A stretch of 64,000 nt of DNA from Anaeramoeba flamelloides (lineage: Eukaryota; Metamonada; Anaeramoebidae). The first letter of the stretch is position 1, and each line of letters starts with the position of its first letter. Shown here piece after piece: positions 23,480 through 35,129 of the stretch. Where the stretch lies: positions 12,168,001 through 12,232,000 of the forward strand of contig JANTQA010000032.1 in assembly GCA_027625915.1 (NCBI GenBank), written 5' to 3'. The notes under the pieces were generated by a model. It did not search any database, was not told where the DNA came from, and saw nothing but the letters and a program-made list of their open reading frames with translations. The position numbers were made by a program, and so were the translations under genes.

Positions 23480-24040
23480 ATGTCAAAGCGTAATATTTTA
23501 GGTAAAGGAAAATTTCTTCAAGTGTGTTCACAGTCTACGAAAACTAATGGTAAACAAAAAGAAACATTCGAGTTTATTGCAAGGCCTATGAAAGATTTTT
23601 CGAAAAAAGTTTATGCTGTTGTTATAATTGCAACTCTTGGTGACAAACTGATTCTTATTGAGCAGAAACGTCACGCTGTGAAGAATCGGGTTTTAGAGTT
23701 CCCTGCTGGTCTGGTTGAAGATCTCGATCTTGAGGCATGTGCGCTCCGCGAACTAAAAGAAGAAACGGGATATATTGGTGTTGTCACAAAGGTCACAGGA
23801 ATGGTAAGCTATGCTCAAAAATATACAGGAGGGATCATAGCCTATGCCTTTATTTCTTGTGATCCAAACCTCGAGCAAAATAAAAACCCCATACAAGATC
23901 TTGAAGGTGATGAATTTATTCAAGTCAGGTTAATTAAACCAGAAAATTTGCGAGCGACAATAAACGAATTTAAAAAAGGTGGCGGAGTTATTGACTATAA
24001 CGTCGAACATTTTGCTTTGGGATTAGATATGAATTTGTAA
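23480..24040 (+). CDS. Nudix hydrolase, ADP-ribose pyrophosphatase (NUDT5-like)
   Basis: Single-exon gene of 186 residues, the usual length for ADP-sugar pyrophosphatases, which hydrolyse ADP-ribose and related sugars to AMP plus sugar phosphate in the cytosol. The family features are the strand segment VYAVVIIATL, EQKRHAVKNRVLEFPAG and the Nudix box GLVEDLDLEACALRELKEETG at about residues 77-97. The metal-binding REL-KEE-TG core is complete, but the spacing from the first Gly to Arg is one residue shorter than the GX5EX7RE consensus. The downstream GGxxAYAFISCDPNLEQN segment also fits this subfamily. The start at 23480 is preceded by an A-rich leader (AAACAAAACAAAAAAA). Substrate is inferred from the family only. 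Confidence 0.88.
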   Translation: MSKRNILGKGKFLQVCSQSTKTNGKQKETFEFIARPMKDFSKKVYAVVIIATLGDKLILIEQKRHAVKNRVLEFPAGLVEDLDLEACALRELKEETGYIGVVTKVTGMVSYAQKYTGGIIAYAFISCDPNLEQNKNPIQDLEGDEFIQVRLIKPENLRATINEFKKGGGVIDYNVEHFALGLDMNL

Positions 24041-24480
24041 ATTTTGTGGTTTCTTTGAGGAAATTGCATTTTCTTTGTTTGGTTTTAGCATTGAATAAAA
24101 ACTGTTTTTGAAAGAACAAGAAACTGAAAATGATTTTATTCAATTCCTTGACAGTGTTATATCTCTTTATTTTATGTTCTGAATTTCTTACAGTTGTTTA
24201 AAACATGTTTTGGAATATTGTTGTCTTTTCTCTCAAATGTTTTGGAAAATGCGAGAACCGAAGAATACAATTATAAAAATGTCGCTTGCATTTCTTTTTT
24301 TTACATTGTAAACTAATTAAATTGATTGGTTTAGAATTATTAACAACAATTTTTAGAAATTACCTATCATTTCAATTCGTTTTCAAGTTGTATTTCTTAT
24401 AAAATAATTTCTTACAAAGTTTATTGAAGCAAATTAAAAACTCGAACTGTTCCATTCAACTTGTGAATGATATACTTGAA

Positions 24481-24625
24481 GGGATGAGCGTAACAAAAGA
24501 TTCGTCTATAATTAAATTGTGTTGTAATTCCGTGTAAATCATATTAGTACTCCAGGGTTCAAATAGTTTCAGAGCTCTAAAAAATTGATTATAAATATTA
24601 TTCAACAATAAATTTTTGTATTTTT
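24481..24625. mobile_element. GGGATTAGCG MITE family, truncated copy 3
   Basis: GGGATGAGCGTAACAAAAGA, then GTTGTAATTCCGTGTAAATC and ATATTAGTACTCCAGGGTTC follow the 5' end of copy 2 at 59191 (GGGATTAGCGTCACAATAGA, GTTGTAATTGGGTGTAAATG, ATATTAGTGCATCATGGCTC). The flank is TTGAA rather than TTAA. No matching right end is found downstream, so the copy is truncated. Confidence 0.7.
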
Positions 24626-24699
24626 TCTGAGGATATTAATTAAAAATTGTTTTTTTTTTTTATTATTTTTGTGTTGATTGTAAAATTCCACTTATTTGC

Positions 24700-25734
24700 T
24701 ATTAGTTTTTCCAGAATTTAAAAAAATTGAGTCTTATCTTTGATTTTTTCTCTATTCTTTTGAATTTTGGAAAACTGCTTTTGGTTTTTATTGAATTTTC
24801 TGTTATATATATAATCTATCGATTTTCGTTGGGTTTTTTTTACTTTAGAAATAAACAGAAAATTTAAATAAATTTTCGGTTTATTTCTAAAGTAAAAAAA
24901 ACCTAGAACACTTCACATATAAAATAGAAAACCTCAAGAAAAGCATCATTGTTTTTTTTTTTTTCATTTAAGAAATAATAAGAAAACTTCATAATTTTTC
25001 TTTTAATTTCTCTTAAATTAAAAAAAAAATTATGAAGTTTTCTTTTTTTTTCATAAATTAAAAAAAATGTTGTTAGATTTTCCAGATTTAAAAATAAAAA
25101 ATAAAATTCAAAGATTTTATTATAGTCTTTTGAATTCTGAGAAAAGCGCTGTTAGTGTTTCTTTTTTTTTTTTTTGTATTATGGAAAATGAAATTTCTAA
25201 AATTTTCTTTATCTTTCTCTTATTTTAAAAAAAAAACCCTTTAGCTTTTCCGGAGTTTTCTATTTATTTGGAAAATCTATTGATTAACATCAGGTTTTTT
25301 TTTGAGTTTTCTATTTATTTGTGAAGTGTTAAGTTTTATTGAGTTTTAGTTTTTTTTTTGAAAATCAATAAGCTCCATCCAAAAATGTGGGGCAAAAAAA
25401 TATCCATCAATATAAGAATAAATTCTTTATTCAGTTATTAAACTCAAAACTTTAGACAAAAAAAAACGAAGCTATTAATAATAATAAAACTCTTGATTAA
25501 AATTTGTGTTTATTGATCAAAGTTCGAAGAATAAAAAATTAAAATAAAAAAAAAAAAATTGCCCCTAATTTTTGGAAAAATATCCAAAATTAGTAATGTC
25601 TATTTAACAATCTTTAGTTCGATCTTTTTTTCAATTTTTTTTTTTGATAATGTGTAAAATCATACTTCAATATATTATTGATTTGATCTTTAGATTTTTT
25701 TGTTTTTCATTTTATCATTAACTTTTTGTTTTTC

Positions 25735-25782
<48 letters not shown>

Positions 25783-26430
25783 ATTTAAAAAAAGCAAACT
25801 GAATGAATAAAAAAAAAAAAAAAAACCTTTTTATTTTTTCTTTTTTTTTTTTGTTTATCTCACCTCTTTAATTGAAGTGTACAACTGTTCTGAGCAATTT
25901 TTCCACCAAAGTCCATCGAAGTCAACTCAATTGTTTAGAATCAAAAGAATTTTTGGTTGATTTCTTATCACATCTCTTCTGAACTTTGTTAAATTTTGGA
26001 CAATAATAATAACAAAGTAAAAATGAAAAAAATGAAGAATTCGAAAAAATAATGAAATGAGAAATTTGACTCTATTATTTTTTCAAAATTAAAAATTATG
26101 CAAAATAATTTTAATTCAAAAAAAAATATTTAGAATCCATTAATAAAACTTCAAAATACAAGAAATTAAGTATGATATTTTAAAAAACATATTATTGTTG
26201 TACATTTTGTATAATTGAATTAATATTAAGAAATAATTATTCAAATAAAAAATGCCCTATATTATTGGAAATAGCTTATATTTTCGTTAGGTTTTTTTGA
26301 GTTTTCTATTTATTTTGAAAATCTATTGATTTTCGTTAGGTTTTTTTTACTTTAGAAATAAAATAGAAAACCTCAAAAAAACCTAAAACACTTCACAGAT
26401 AAACCAGAAAACTTCAAGAAAATTGCCATT
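24700..26430. repeat. Cluster of degenerate hairpin repeats (retroelement 3'-end family)
   Basis: Several related units: a palindrome at about 24828-24905 (GGGTTTTTTTTACTTTAGAA..TTCTAAAGTAAAAAAAACCT around AAATTTAAATAAATTT); a palindrome at about 24955-25050 (AAACTTCATAATTT against AAATTATGAAGTTT); repeats of GTTTTCTATTTATTTG near 25255-25330; and a composite hairpin at about 26285-26400 (GTTAGGTTTTTTT, AGAAATAAAATAGAAAACCT). The phrase TTTTCTATTTATTT..GAAAATCTATTGATTTTCGTTA recurs here and at 46.2 kb, linking them to the palindrome 3' of the reverse transcriptase relic there. Confidence 0.65.
25738..25777. repeat. Poly-T run of 40 bases
   Basis: An uninterrupted T tract, the longest homopolymer in the window, followed at 25810-25825 by an A-run. 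It could be a slippage tract or a retroposed tail in inverse orientation. Its exact length may be unreliable in the assembly. Confidence 0.9.
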
Positions 26431-28456
26431 GATATTTTTTTGAATTTAAGAAAGAATTAGAAAATTTTTGATTTTTCCAGAATTCTTTTCAATTAAAAAA
26501 AAACCGTTAATTGGTTTTTCTGAATTTAAAAGAATTAAAAAAAAAATCTTTGAGTTTACTCTATTCTTTTGTATTCTTGAAAAGATACGGGCTTGGTATA
26601 GTTCAAATACTTGACGGTACTTCTCTGAATTCCTAAATTTTATTAAAGTATTAAAAATAAGTTTATTAACGACTGGCGCTAATAAATACATTGAATCTTT
26701 ATTTTCTAATAATATTAATATTATTATTATTATTTAAAATATTAGATATTACAATTTTTTCAATTCAGATATCTAGATTTTACAATTAGCTTCAAAGAAT
26801 GGACAATTAAATAGAAATTAATTGTCATTTAGTTACTATTTTTTAATACAATTACCTTTACAAATTCCAAGAAATCCATCAATATAATAATGTTCTATGT
26901 TTTAAGAAAGTGATATCATTTCTTATTTTTTTTCCAAATAATTTTCAATATTCATGATAAATGAAAAATTAGTTACTTATGCCTGATGAAAACTCTTGTT
27001 TTTTTGCGTTAAATCCGAAAGTTCATTTAAAAAAATGGTTATAGAGCTTTTCCATTTGATATCATTAATTGATAAACAAATTAAACAAATTTTCCTTTAT
27101 CCTTTCCAAAACAAAAAAAGAAGAAGAAGAAGTGATTAATAAATCATGAAAATTCCAAACATTAAAAATGGAAATTCAATAAATAAACAAGATTTTATTA
27201 ATGTAAATAGTTTACATTTTGTCTTGTTCTTTTTATTCGTTAATTATTTTTTTGGAAAGTCACTATACCACAAAACACCCCTGTTTTGAAAATTTTATCT
27301 ATTTTTGAAAAAAAAATTCTTATATGGTATACTTGTTGTTTTTTTATTATTTTATGTATTTTTTTTTTTTAACTATAGTTGTCCTTGGAAATATTTATTT
27401 CAGGTTTTGTTAAAAAAAAAAACATTTTCAAAAAAACATAATTTGATTAAGAGATTGTTTTTTGATACTTAATATTTTTTTAATTTTTATGAGTTTGCCA
27501 AATTTTTTTGATCAAACAAATAAATAATATCGAGTCAAAAAGTAAAATTTCTATTGTTATATAAAATAATTGGTGAAGATTTGTTTAACCTTTGTTTCAA
27601 AATAAAAAGTGTGTTAATTATATATATATATATATATAGAAGATATTAAACGATCTAAGAAACCAACAATAAATAATTAGTGAAATGTTGTTGTATCTTG
27701 TAGCTATGCCATTAAAAAAAATTTTTAAAAATTAAGGATCAAATGAGAAAATTTATGCAAAAATAGAATTTAAATTTTGATAAAAATTTTTTTCTCATCA
27801 TAAAATATAAATCTAAAAAAAAAAGTATAAAACAATTATTAAAAAATATAAAAAAATTCATTCTGAATTTAAATTTTACTTAAAATCTCAATGAGTTTAG
27901 TTTCAAAATTGATTTGAACTTTTGCATACTATTGAGTAGTGAATTGATGGTTTAGGAAGAAGAAAAAAAAGCATGATTTTATTTGAAATAGGGTTTGATA
28001 ATCTTAGTACTGTTATTTTGGCACAGGAAAGTTATTTTTTAAGAAAAAGTTACTGCTTGATTGTAGACGTTTGTTCAAGAAAAAAACGAAAACACCTAAA
28101 TGAAATATAATTTTTTTTCCCTAATTTCACCAAATCAATATTTTTTTAAAAAAACAATCAAGATAATTAAAAAAAACATTAAAAGTGTTTTATAGAGTTT
28201 AACGATATCAAAATAGTTCAAAATGATAAAATAAACTCTCAAAAAATTGAAAAACAAAAAAGTTGCAATTAATAAAAAGTTAATTTCATTTTTTCAACTT
28301 TATCTTTACAATAACAAAAATTCATCCTTAAACAGATCCAAATTTGTTTTCAAAAACACACAAACAATTTTAGTGTTCCATTTGAAATACACAACAAAAC
28401 AAAACAAAAAATAAAAACAAGCACAAAACAACGCAACCAAAAACAAAACGGAACAA

Positions 28457-29875
28457 ATGGAAAATTATATTCAAAAATTCAAAGAAAAATTACAATCACA
28501 TGTCACAAAAGAAAAATGGTTAATCCAAGACTTGATTGAGCTTACAAACTTTACCTCAAAAAAGTCAAGTGAGTTACACAAGGCAGTTCGTGGCCATGGG
28601 ATCTTGACCTTGTTGATAACGATATATGAAAAGTATCAAGCAAGCAATGAAATCAATTATTATTCATTTACATGCTTTCGTAATTTATGTCTGTCAAGAG
28701 AAACAGCACTACTGCTAAGTTACCACGGGATCATTGGGCATTGTGTCAGCTGTTTAAAAGAAAAATTATCAAACAGTAAGATCGTTACAGTTGGCTTGGA
28801 GCTGCTGCAAAACCTAGTTGTCGAAAGGGAGAACATTTACAAACTGTTGTCTTGTGAGGGTGTGCGAGCAATTTTAAACACGATTCGGTATTATTCAAGA
28901 TCCATTGAAATTCAATACAGAGCAATTGCTTGCCTGGTAAGCATTTCTTCGGGCAACGAAGACGTTGTTGATGAGGTTGTGCGAGAAGGATCGCATCTCG
29001 TAATTTTGAGGTCTTTAGTAAATTTCAATGACAACAAACAGATCTTTGATAGCGGATTGTCTTTGCTATACAACATTTCGCAATCTGAAACCCATTGCAT
29101 TTTGCTTGGCGGCAGCAAAATAATTCCATGGCTTTGTGATCAAATCAAAGAGAATCCCGAAAATGATCAAATTCTGATCAAGTGCTTTTCCTTGTTGGCG
29201 AATTTGAGCTGTACAAGTCACAACTGTAATTTGATAATTAGCTCTGGTGGCGTTCAGAAGGCGTTTGAGTATTTAAATGTTTCAATTATTGATCGTGAAA
29301 CACCTGTTTTGATTGAAAGAATTGCCTTGTTACTCCACAACATCACAATGCCCGCAAAGGGCAGAAAGGAGATTTTGATCAAAAATCAAAACTCGGGGAA
29401 GGTAATTGTTAACTCTTTCAAGTTATGCCTTCCCTACCCTCAAACGGTTTTCAAGTTTATTAAAATGTTAATAAACATCTCTTCCGAGAAAGAAAATCAG
29501 AAGATATTAGTTAGCAATAAAATAGTACCAATTATTTTATCTGCTTTGCAAACTTACAAAGACGAAACTTCCTTAGTTCATTTAATCACTGATGTAATTA
29601 CAAACCTTACCCTCAGAGAAAATGCTCGATTACAAATAGCTCAAAATGGTGGAACAGAAATCATTTTATCCTTAATTAAGCGATACGCTTCCGATAAAGT
29701 AATTCTGAAATCCTCGTTGGCGGCAATAATGAACCTTTCAACCAACAAATTTAACCGTGAATTAATACAAATGAAGGGTGGGGCAGGAATTTTACAATCA
29801 GTATCACAATACCACCAAGATGAAGATATTATTTACACAATTAATTCCACTTTAAAAAATTTACAAGTGAAATAA
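28457..29875 (+). CDS. Armadillo/HEAT-repeat protein
   Basis: Single-exon gene of 472 residues consisting almost entirely of helical armadillo-type repeats of about 40-45 residues from around residue 35 to the end. Typical units are YYSFTCFRNLCLSRETALLL, IACLVSISSGNEDVVDEVV, LINISSEKENQKILVSNKIV, ITNLTLRENARLQIAQNGG and AIMNLSTNKFNRELIQMKGG, with the Asn/Leu-Ser-rich turn and Gly before the next helix. No other domain, signal peptide or membrane segment. Such solenoids are protein-protein scaffolds; no ortholog is recognised. The start at 28457 follows an A/C-rich leader (28389-28456) without T-runs, unlike the surrounding intergenic DNA. Base composition is visibly less AT-rich than the flanks, as expected for a real exon. 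Confidence 0.88.
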   Translation: MENYIQKFKEKLQSHVTKEKWLIQDLIELTNFTSKKSSELHKAVRGHGILTLLITIYEKYQASNEINYYSFTCFRNLCLSRETALLLSYHGIIGHCVSCLKEKLSNSKIVTVGLELLQNLVVERENIYKLLSCEGVRAILNTIRYYSRSIEIQYRAIACLVSISSGNEDVVDEVVREGSHLVILRSLVNFNDNKQIFDSGLSLLYNISQSETHCILLGGSKIIPWLCDQIKENPENDQILIKCFSLLANLSCTSHNCNLIISSGGVQKAFEYLNVSIIDRETPVLIERIALLLHNITMPAKGRKEILIKNQNSGKVIVNSFKLCLPYPQTVFKFIKMLINISSEKENQKILVSNKIVPIILSALQTYKDETSLVHLITDVITNLTLRENARLQIAQNGGTEIILSLIKRYASDKVILKSSLAAIMNLSTNKFNRELIQMKGGAGILQSVSQYHQDEDIIYTINSTLKNLQVK

Positions 29876-30534
29876 ATAAATAAATAAGCAAACTCATCAA
29901 TTAAATAATATTTGAATGAGTAAAATCGTTTAATTTCAAAAAAACTTTTTTAATTTATTTTTCCGTTTTAAAAAAGTGAGACAAAAAAGTTTTTCAAAGT
30001 ATCTAGAAAACAGTTGACAAACTTAATAGAACTATTTTCAAGACTTTTTAAAAAACTTTTTAATCACTCTTTTTTAAAAGACGACTTTAACTTAATTTGC
30101 AGTTTTAATATTAAAGATTGTTTTTTTTTTTTTTTTTTCTAATTATTATTTTTAAAAATGGTTGCGAAAGAAGAAAAACATATATATTTCTGTTTATCTC
30201 ACACTTGAATACAAAAAATAAAATTTCATCAAATTAATATTAAAACAAAGCCTTTGGCACAAGTGAAACAGTTAAAAGAATATCAATAATTATCTTTCAT
30301 TTAACTCACTACAAGGAAAAAATACAATAAAATATTTAAAGTAATGGAAATCTTTTATGTAAATATGGGTTTAAAATGTGTCTTGGTTATTTTTTATCTT
30401 AAGAATTTCATACTTTTATTGAACCAAAAAAAAATAATAATTTTTATTTTTATTTTATTCATTAACGAATTGAGTTAATCAAACAAAACTACCACTTAGC
30501 CGTTTGAATCTCATATTTTATTTAGAGTTTTTTA

Positions 30535-30730
30535 CAGTCAATTTCATTTTTAAAACACAAACTTTCAATGAAATTTAAGGAACAATAAAAATCTCAAATT
30601 AAGGCACAGAATTCAGATTCTAATAAAATAATTTGTGTAAAATAAAATTCCAAAAAATGTACTTTAATTTGAGATTTTTGTGATCATTAAATTTCGTAGA
30701 AAGTTTATGTCTTAAAAGTGAAACTGGCTA
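30535..30730. mobile_element. CAGTCAGTTCC MITE family, copy 1 (degenerate)
   Basis: The left end, CAGTCAATTTCATTTTTAAA, follows TA at 30533-30534; the right end reads CTTAAAAGTGAAACTGGCTA. The inner segment AAATTTAAGGAACAATAAAA and ATCTCAAATTAAGGCACAGA matches copy 2 at 38184-38382, and its complement appears near the right arm. It is non-coding and more diverged than copy 2. Confidence 0.75.
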
Positions 30731-31147
30731 TCTATTATTATTTAAAATACAAATTAAATAATAAAAACTAATATAATATTATTTTTTTGTAAAAAAATTC
30801 TAATTTAAATTCTAAATTAGTCTATAATAATTAAACAAAAACTGTAATATCAATTTTAATGTATTAAAGAGTAATTCAAAGTAATCTTCAAAAGTCAAGT
30901 CTATTAAAAGCACTCAAAAAAATAAAGTGAAAAAAAATCTTTTTAAAAAATGAAAAATTCTTAGTATACAAGAAAAAAAGAATAATTTTATATCTGATTA
31001 AGTTTGAAAGTTAAAAATATAAAAATTATTGATTAAATGATAATAATGACAAAAATGTAATTTAATGGAAATTATTTATTAATAAAGAACAATTAATCTC
31101 TCCCAAAGAAAGAAAAACAATCGAAATATTATTTATAAATTTAAATA

Positions 31148-31557
31148 CAGTCAATCCAAAGCTAACTTGAAATTTTATCAATATCAAATTTTGATGTTGA
31201 TATAGATTTTTAAAAAGTTCAATATGAGAATAATAAAGCTCATATTGAAAAAAAATTCCTAAATGAGCTGATATTCAAGAATTTTTTCTGATGCTTAAAA
31301 AAAAATTTTTTTTTTTTTTTTCAGACCCCAAAATGACTCTAAACACCGTAAACTCATTGCGAAACGTTAAATATTTTGCTCTAAAAAATAAATTTATTTT
31401 TTTCAATCAAATCACAAGATTATATTTCAGATCAAAACATTTATGAAAGTTTTTTTTCAATATAAACCATCTTTTTCTTATATTTAACTTTTTAAAAATC
31501 TATATCAACATCAAAATTTGATATTGATAAAATTTCACGGTATCATTCGGACAGCTG
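31148..31557. mobile_element. TA-flanked TIR element, 410 bp
   Basis: The left end is CAGTCAATCCAAAGCTAACT; the right end is ATTCGGACAGCTG, with TA at 31146-31147 and 31558-31559. The strongest arms are internal: AATTTTATCAATATCAAATT, then TTGATGTTGATATAGATTTT, TAAAAAGTT, against the exact complement at about 31480-31545. No coding sequence. Tc1/mariner-type MITE is the likely class. Confidence 0.65.
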
Positions 31558-32184
31558 TACTATTTTTTCTTTGAAAATAGTTCAAATTGTTGTTTGGTAC
31601 TTTATTAGTTTTTTGGTGCTAATAAAATAGGTACATATATGATATATAGAAAGTATATTTATCAAAATAATTTAATAAAAAGAAAAAAATATTGATATTT
31701 TTTTAATTAAACAATTAACTCCCAATTTCAATGAAAAACATTTAATTTTGGTTAAGATTCAAATTATTTAATGATGAATAAAGTACTTTTTAAAGTTTTA
31801 TATTTTCTTCCAGATTTTTTTGTGGTTAAACCTATAAGCAAAAATTATATCTTGTTATCAAAAATGTTTGAAATAATCACTTTTTTTATGTAAAAATATA
31901 TATATCATTTAATATTCATATTTGAAACTTTTAATCCTTTTAATAGAAAAATACAATTTCAACTCAAAAAATTAGATCATTATTTTGAATCAATAAAATA
32001 AAAAAAAACCTTTTTAACGATTTAAATATTAAACTAGATTTTAAAAATTTTGACTCACTTTATCTTGTTAATGGAAGTTTTTTAGTGGGTTTTACATTGG
32101 ATTATTATCAAAAAAATATTTTCATATTTTTGGATCAGAAAATCATTTTTTCTAATTTTGCAAAATTTTGTTGTTATTTTTCAA

Positions 32185-32278
32185 ATTTTTCTGTTTCTTT
32201 TACTTCGAGTTTTTCTTTTGTTTTTCTTTTTCTTTTTGTTTTTGTTTTTCTTTTTCTTTTTCTTTTTCTTTTTCTTTT

Positions 32279-32310
<32 letters not shown>

Positions 32311-32385
32311 TTTTTTTGATTTCTTTTTTTCTTTTCTTTTTATTTTTTTTTAGATTTCTGTTTCTTTTTGATTTTTTTCAATAAA
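32185..32385. repeat. Polypyrimidine CTTTTT tract
   Basis: About 200 bases composed almost wholly of T and C in CTTTTT hexanucleotide units. The strand is purine-free enough to support triplex formation in principle. No gene function is evident, and the Phe-rich frames across it are not coding. Confidence 0.85.
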
Positions 32386-33745
32386 ATCATTTGGAAAAAA
32401 AAAGATCTTAAAAAAGACAAATAATCACTAAAAAAATTGTGATAATTACCAAAAAAATAGGAAAATTTTTAACAAATTTCATTCCTAATTAACATTTACT
32501 TGAAATAAACCCCATTCTTATAATTTTTTTATTCTTCTAATAAATAAAAAATAAATAAATTTATTTTATATTTCCTAATATAATAATAGAACAAATTTAA
32601 ATTATCATGATGTTACATTTTTAATATATAATCATTTTCATTAAACTTTATCTAAAGAAGTAATACAATGAAAAAATAAAAATAACAGAGTTTTCAAAAT
32701 GATGAAAAGATCGGAACCAAAAAATATTAGGGTAAATGTTTTTAAAATTACACCAACAATTATTGATCTATCAAATGATAAGATACCATCAACCAATTGT
32801 ATATGTTTTTTGTAATTAATTAACTTAACCTAAACTTTCTATCAATCATTGAAAAAAAAATAATGGGTTCTAAAAAAACAGATTCGTTAACTGGAAAAAA
32901 CGACTTTAATTCAAAACAGAAAAGATATAAAATGAAAAAAATTGCAACAACCTTTTTATTTCAAAATTGAATGTATAACGCGGTGTTGTTATTCTTTCAA
33001 AGTCTTAAACTGTGTCAAAATTGTTTGAAAAAAGTTTAATTTTTTTTTTTAGGGGAAAATGTTCATTTAAAGAGTACCTAATCTTGAAGGGGGAAAGAAT
33101 ATCAAATAATCGGATAAAATACCATTAATATTGTTATTCATTTACTCGATTCATACAATAAATAAATACATTAACCAAACTTTTTGATTTGATAGATTTT
33201 ATCAAATTACAAGAATAATTGTTAACAATTACCAAGCCTTTCGAAGTATTATAAACTCATTTTGACTGGTATAATATATTCAAAAAAAAGACCAGTTAAA
33301 AATGATCACTTGTTTGTATATAGTCAATTATTTTTAAATTTCTCCTGTTTCAGGAGGTGGATAATTTTTAATTTGGTCATGTAAATGAAATAATATTTTT
33401 TTACTTTAAATATTTTAATTATTTTTCTTCTTCTCTTTTTTATTTAGTAAATTTTCTTTGATTACTCCTTTCTCACAATAAATAAATAAATAAATAAATA
33501 AATTATTTTTAAATTTCAAAATTTTTCGATGAAATGACATTTGGATTTTTGTTTTTAATTAAAATCAAATCTTGAAAATTTCATTTAATCAAAAGAATAG
33601 ACCATTCAAAATATCTAAAAAATAAAAAAAAAAAAAGCAAAGGCAACATATAAAACATTCCTATTCAAAAGAATTTTCTTTATTCAGAGTTATTACGATT
33701 GGAAGCAAAAACGAAAATATAAAACCCATAAAAAACCAAAAGAAA

Positions 33746-35093
33746 TTATTTTTTTTTATTATTTAGGTTTTCTAATATAGCGCGAGCTAAATCTGAAATT
33801 TGTGAAGAGGAAGAATTTTTGTTTTTAAAACTAGCAGCAGTTTTTAAAATCTTGTAATAATTTTCAATTATGTCTAAACGGTCTGACAAGCAAGCTAATA
33901 AGAATTTTAGGAAAGCTAGCGCGTCTTTTTTTCTTTCCAAAATTTTCAAGGTAATTATTCTATTTAAGATGTTTTTTTCTGGGACTGATTTTGGGAAATA
34001 TTTAACGATAATTTCTAACAAGCTAAATTTAATATAATCATTTTTGGAGCATAGACGAATTTTCTTTAATAAAAACCATTCACAGATGCCACCGACTGAA
34101 ACGCGAGCATAATTTTTGACGATCAACTCTATTGAATGCAAATTGATTTTTTTTCTGTTCCAAAATAAATATAAAAGCTTTTTCACAAATGCGGGACTTT
34201 CGATATTTTGAGTTTTTTCAAGAATTTTTTCAAATAATGAATTTGCGATGCCGCGATCTGCAACGTCGACTTGAGACAAATCAATCATTTTCAGAACCTT
34301 GGCTAAAATGATGATCACCAATTCTAAATGGATGGGCTTTTTACAATCTAGCACATGAAGGATAAAATATTTGATTAAAATCAAGGTATCTGTGACGGTT
34401 TCTGAGCAAGACCTTTGCTCGAGGATGTTTATTAGCAAAGAGATCACCCTTGTGGATCCAATGATCAGTGTGTTTTCCGAGGGTTCCTGCTCAATGATGA
34501 ACCGCAGTTTTGAAATTAATATTCCGATCTCGTATGGCTTGCTCACAAAGCTTACGGAAGTGATGTTCGCGACAATTTCCTGGATTAATTTCGGTATTTG
34601 TGTTAGGGCTATTGAAAAAAAGCATAACAACAATTGCTGTTGTTTACATTTTTTACTCAGCAAGGTTTCTAAAAAAATTAAAATATAATGCGAATTTTTT
34701 TTAAAATCAAAATTCTTTAAAAAAGTTTGAAAAAAGTTTAATAGTGTATTTTCATAGCCAATTAATTTATGACCCGACTTTAATATTTTGAGAACTAAGA
34801 TCGGATCTTTGGAAAAATGTTGTTCTTGTAGGACTTTTTCGTTTGATTGCTGCTGCTGCTGTTGCTGTTGCTGCGGATATAGTTTTTCATTCATTGGCTC
34901 TTGAAGTGATTGTGCGCTTTTTGAGTGTCTGTTCCACGAATTTAACCAAATTTTTGTAGCAATCGGGTATTGTGCAAAAAGCTTAAAAATTCGTTTAGTT
35001 TCTAATTCTGTTGAAAACAATGTTGAACAATTTGTTTTGTTATTTAATATTCTTTCAAATAAGATTTTCGAAAAGGATCTATCATTACCATTA

Positions 35094-35129
<36 letters not shown>

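Larger units (their letters stand above)
24041..28456. other. Gene-free stretch with hairpin repeat cluster
   Basis: Holds a truncated copy of the GGGATTAGCG MITE (24481-24625), a cluster of retroelement-type hairpins (24700-26430, listed separately), a 40-base T-run at 25738-25777 and a (TA)n tract near 27616-27639. The minus ORF 26446-26691 adjoins the hairpin at 26.3-26.4 kb and could be more retroelement relic, but I see no motif in it. Confidence 0.45.
29876..33745. other. Gene-free stretch with two TA-flanked MITEs and simple repeats
   Basis: Contains TIR elements at 30535-30730 and 31148-31557, a pyrimidine tract of CTTTTT units (about 32185-32385) and an AAAT tetranucleotide repeat (33476-33504). 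The Phe-only ORFs over the pyrimidine tract are artefacts. No gene recognised. Confidence 0.5.

Noticed and set aside
32085..32384. Phe-rich ORFs of about 60-100 codons
   Set aside because: Direct translation of a CTTTTT polypyrimidine tract; no other sequence content.
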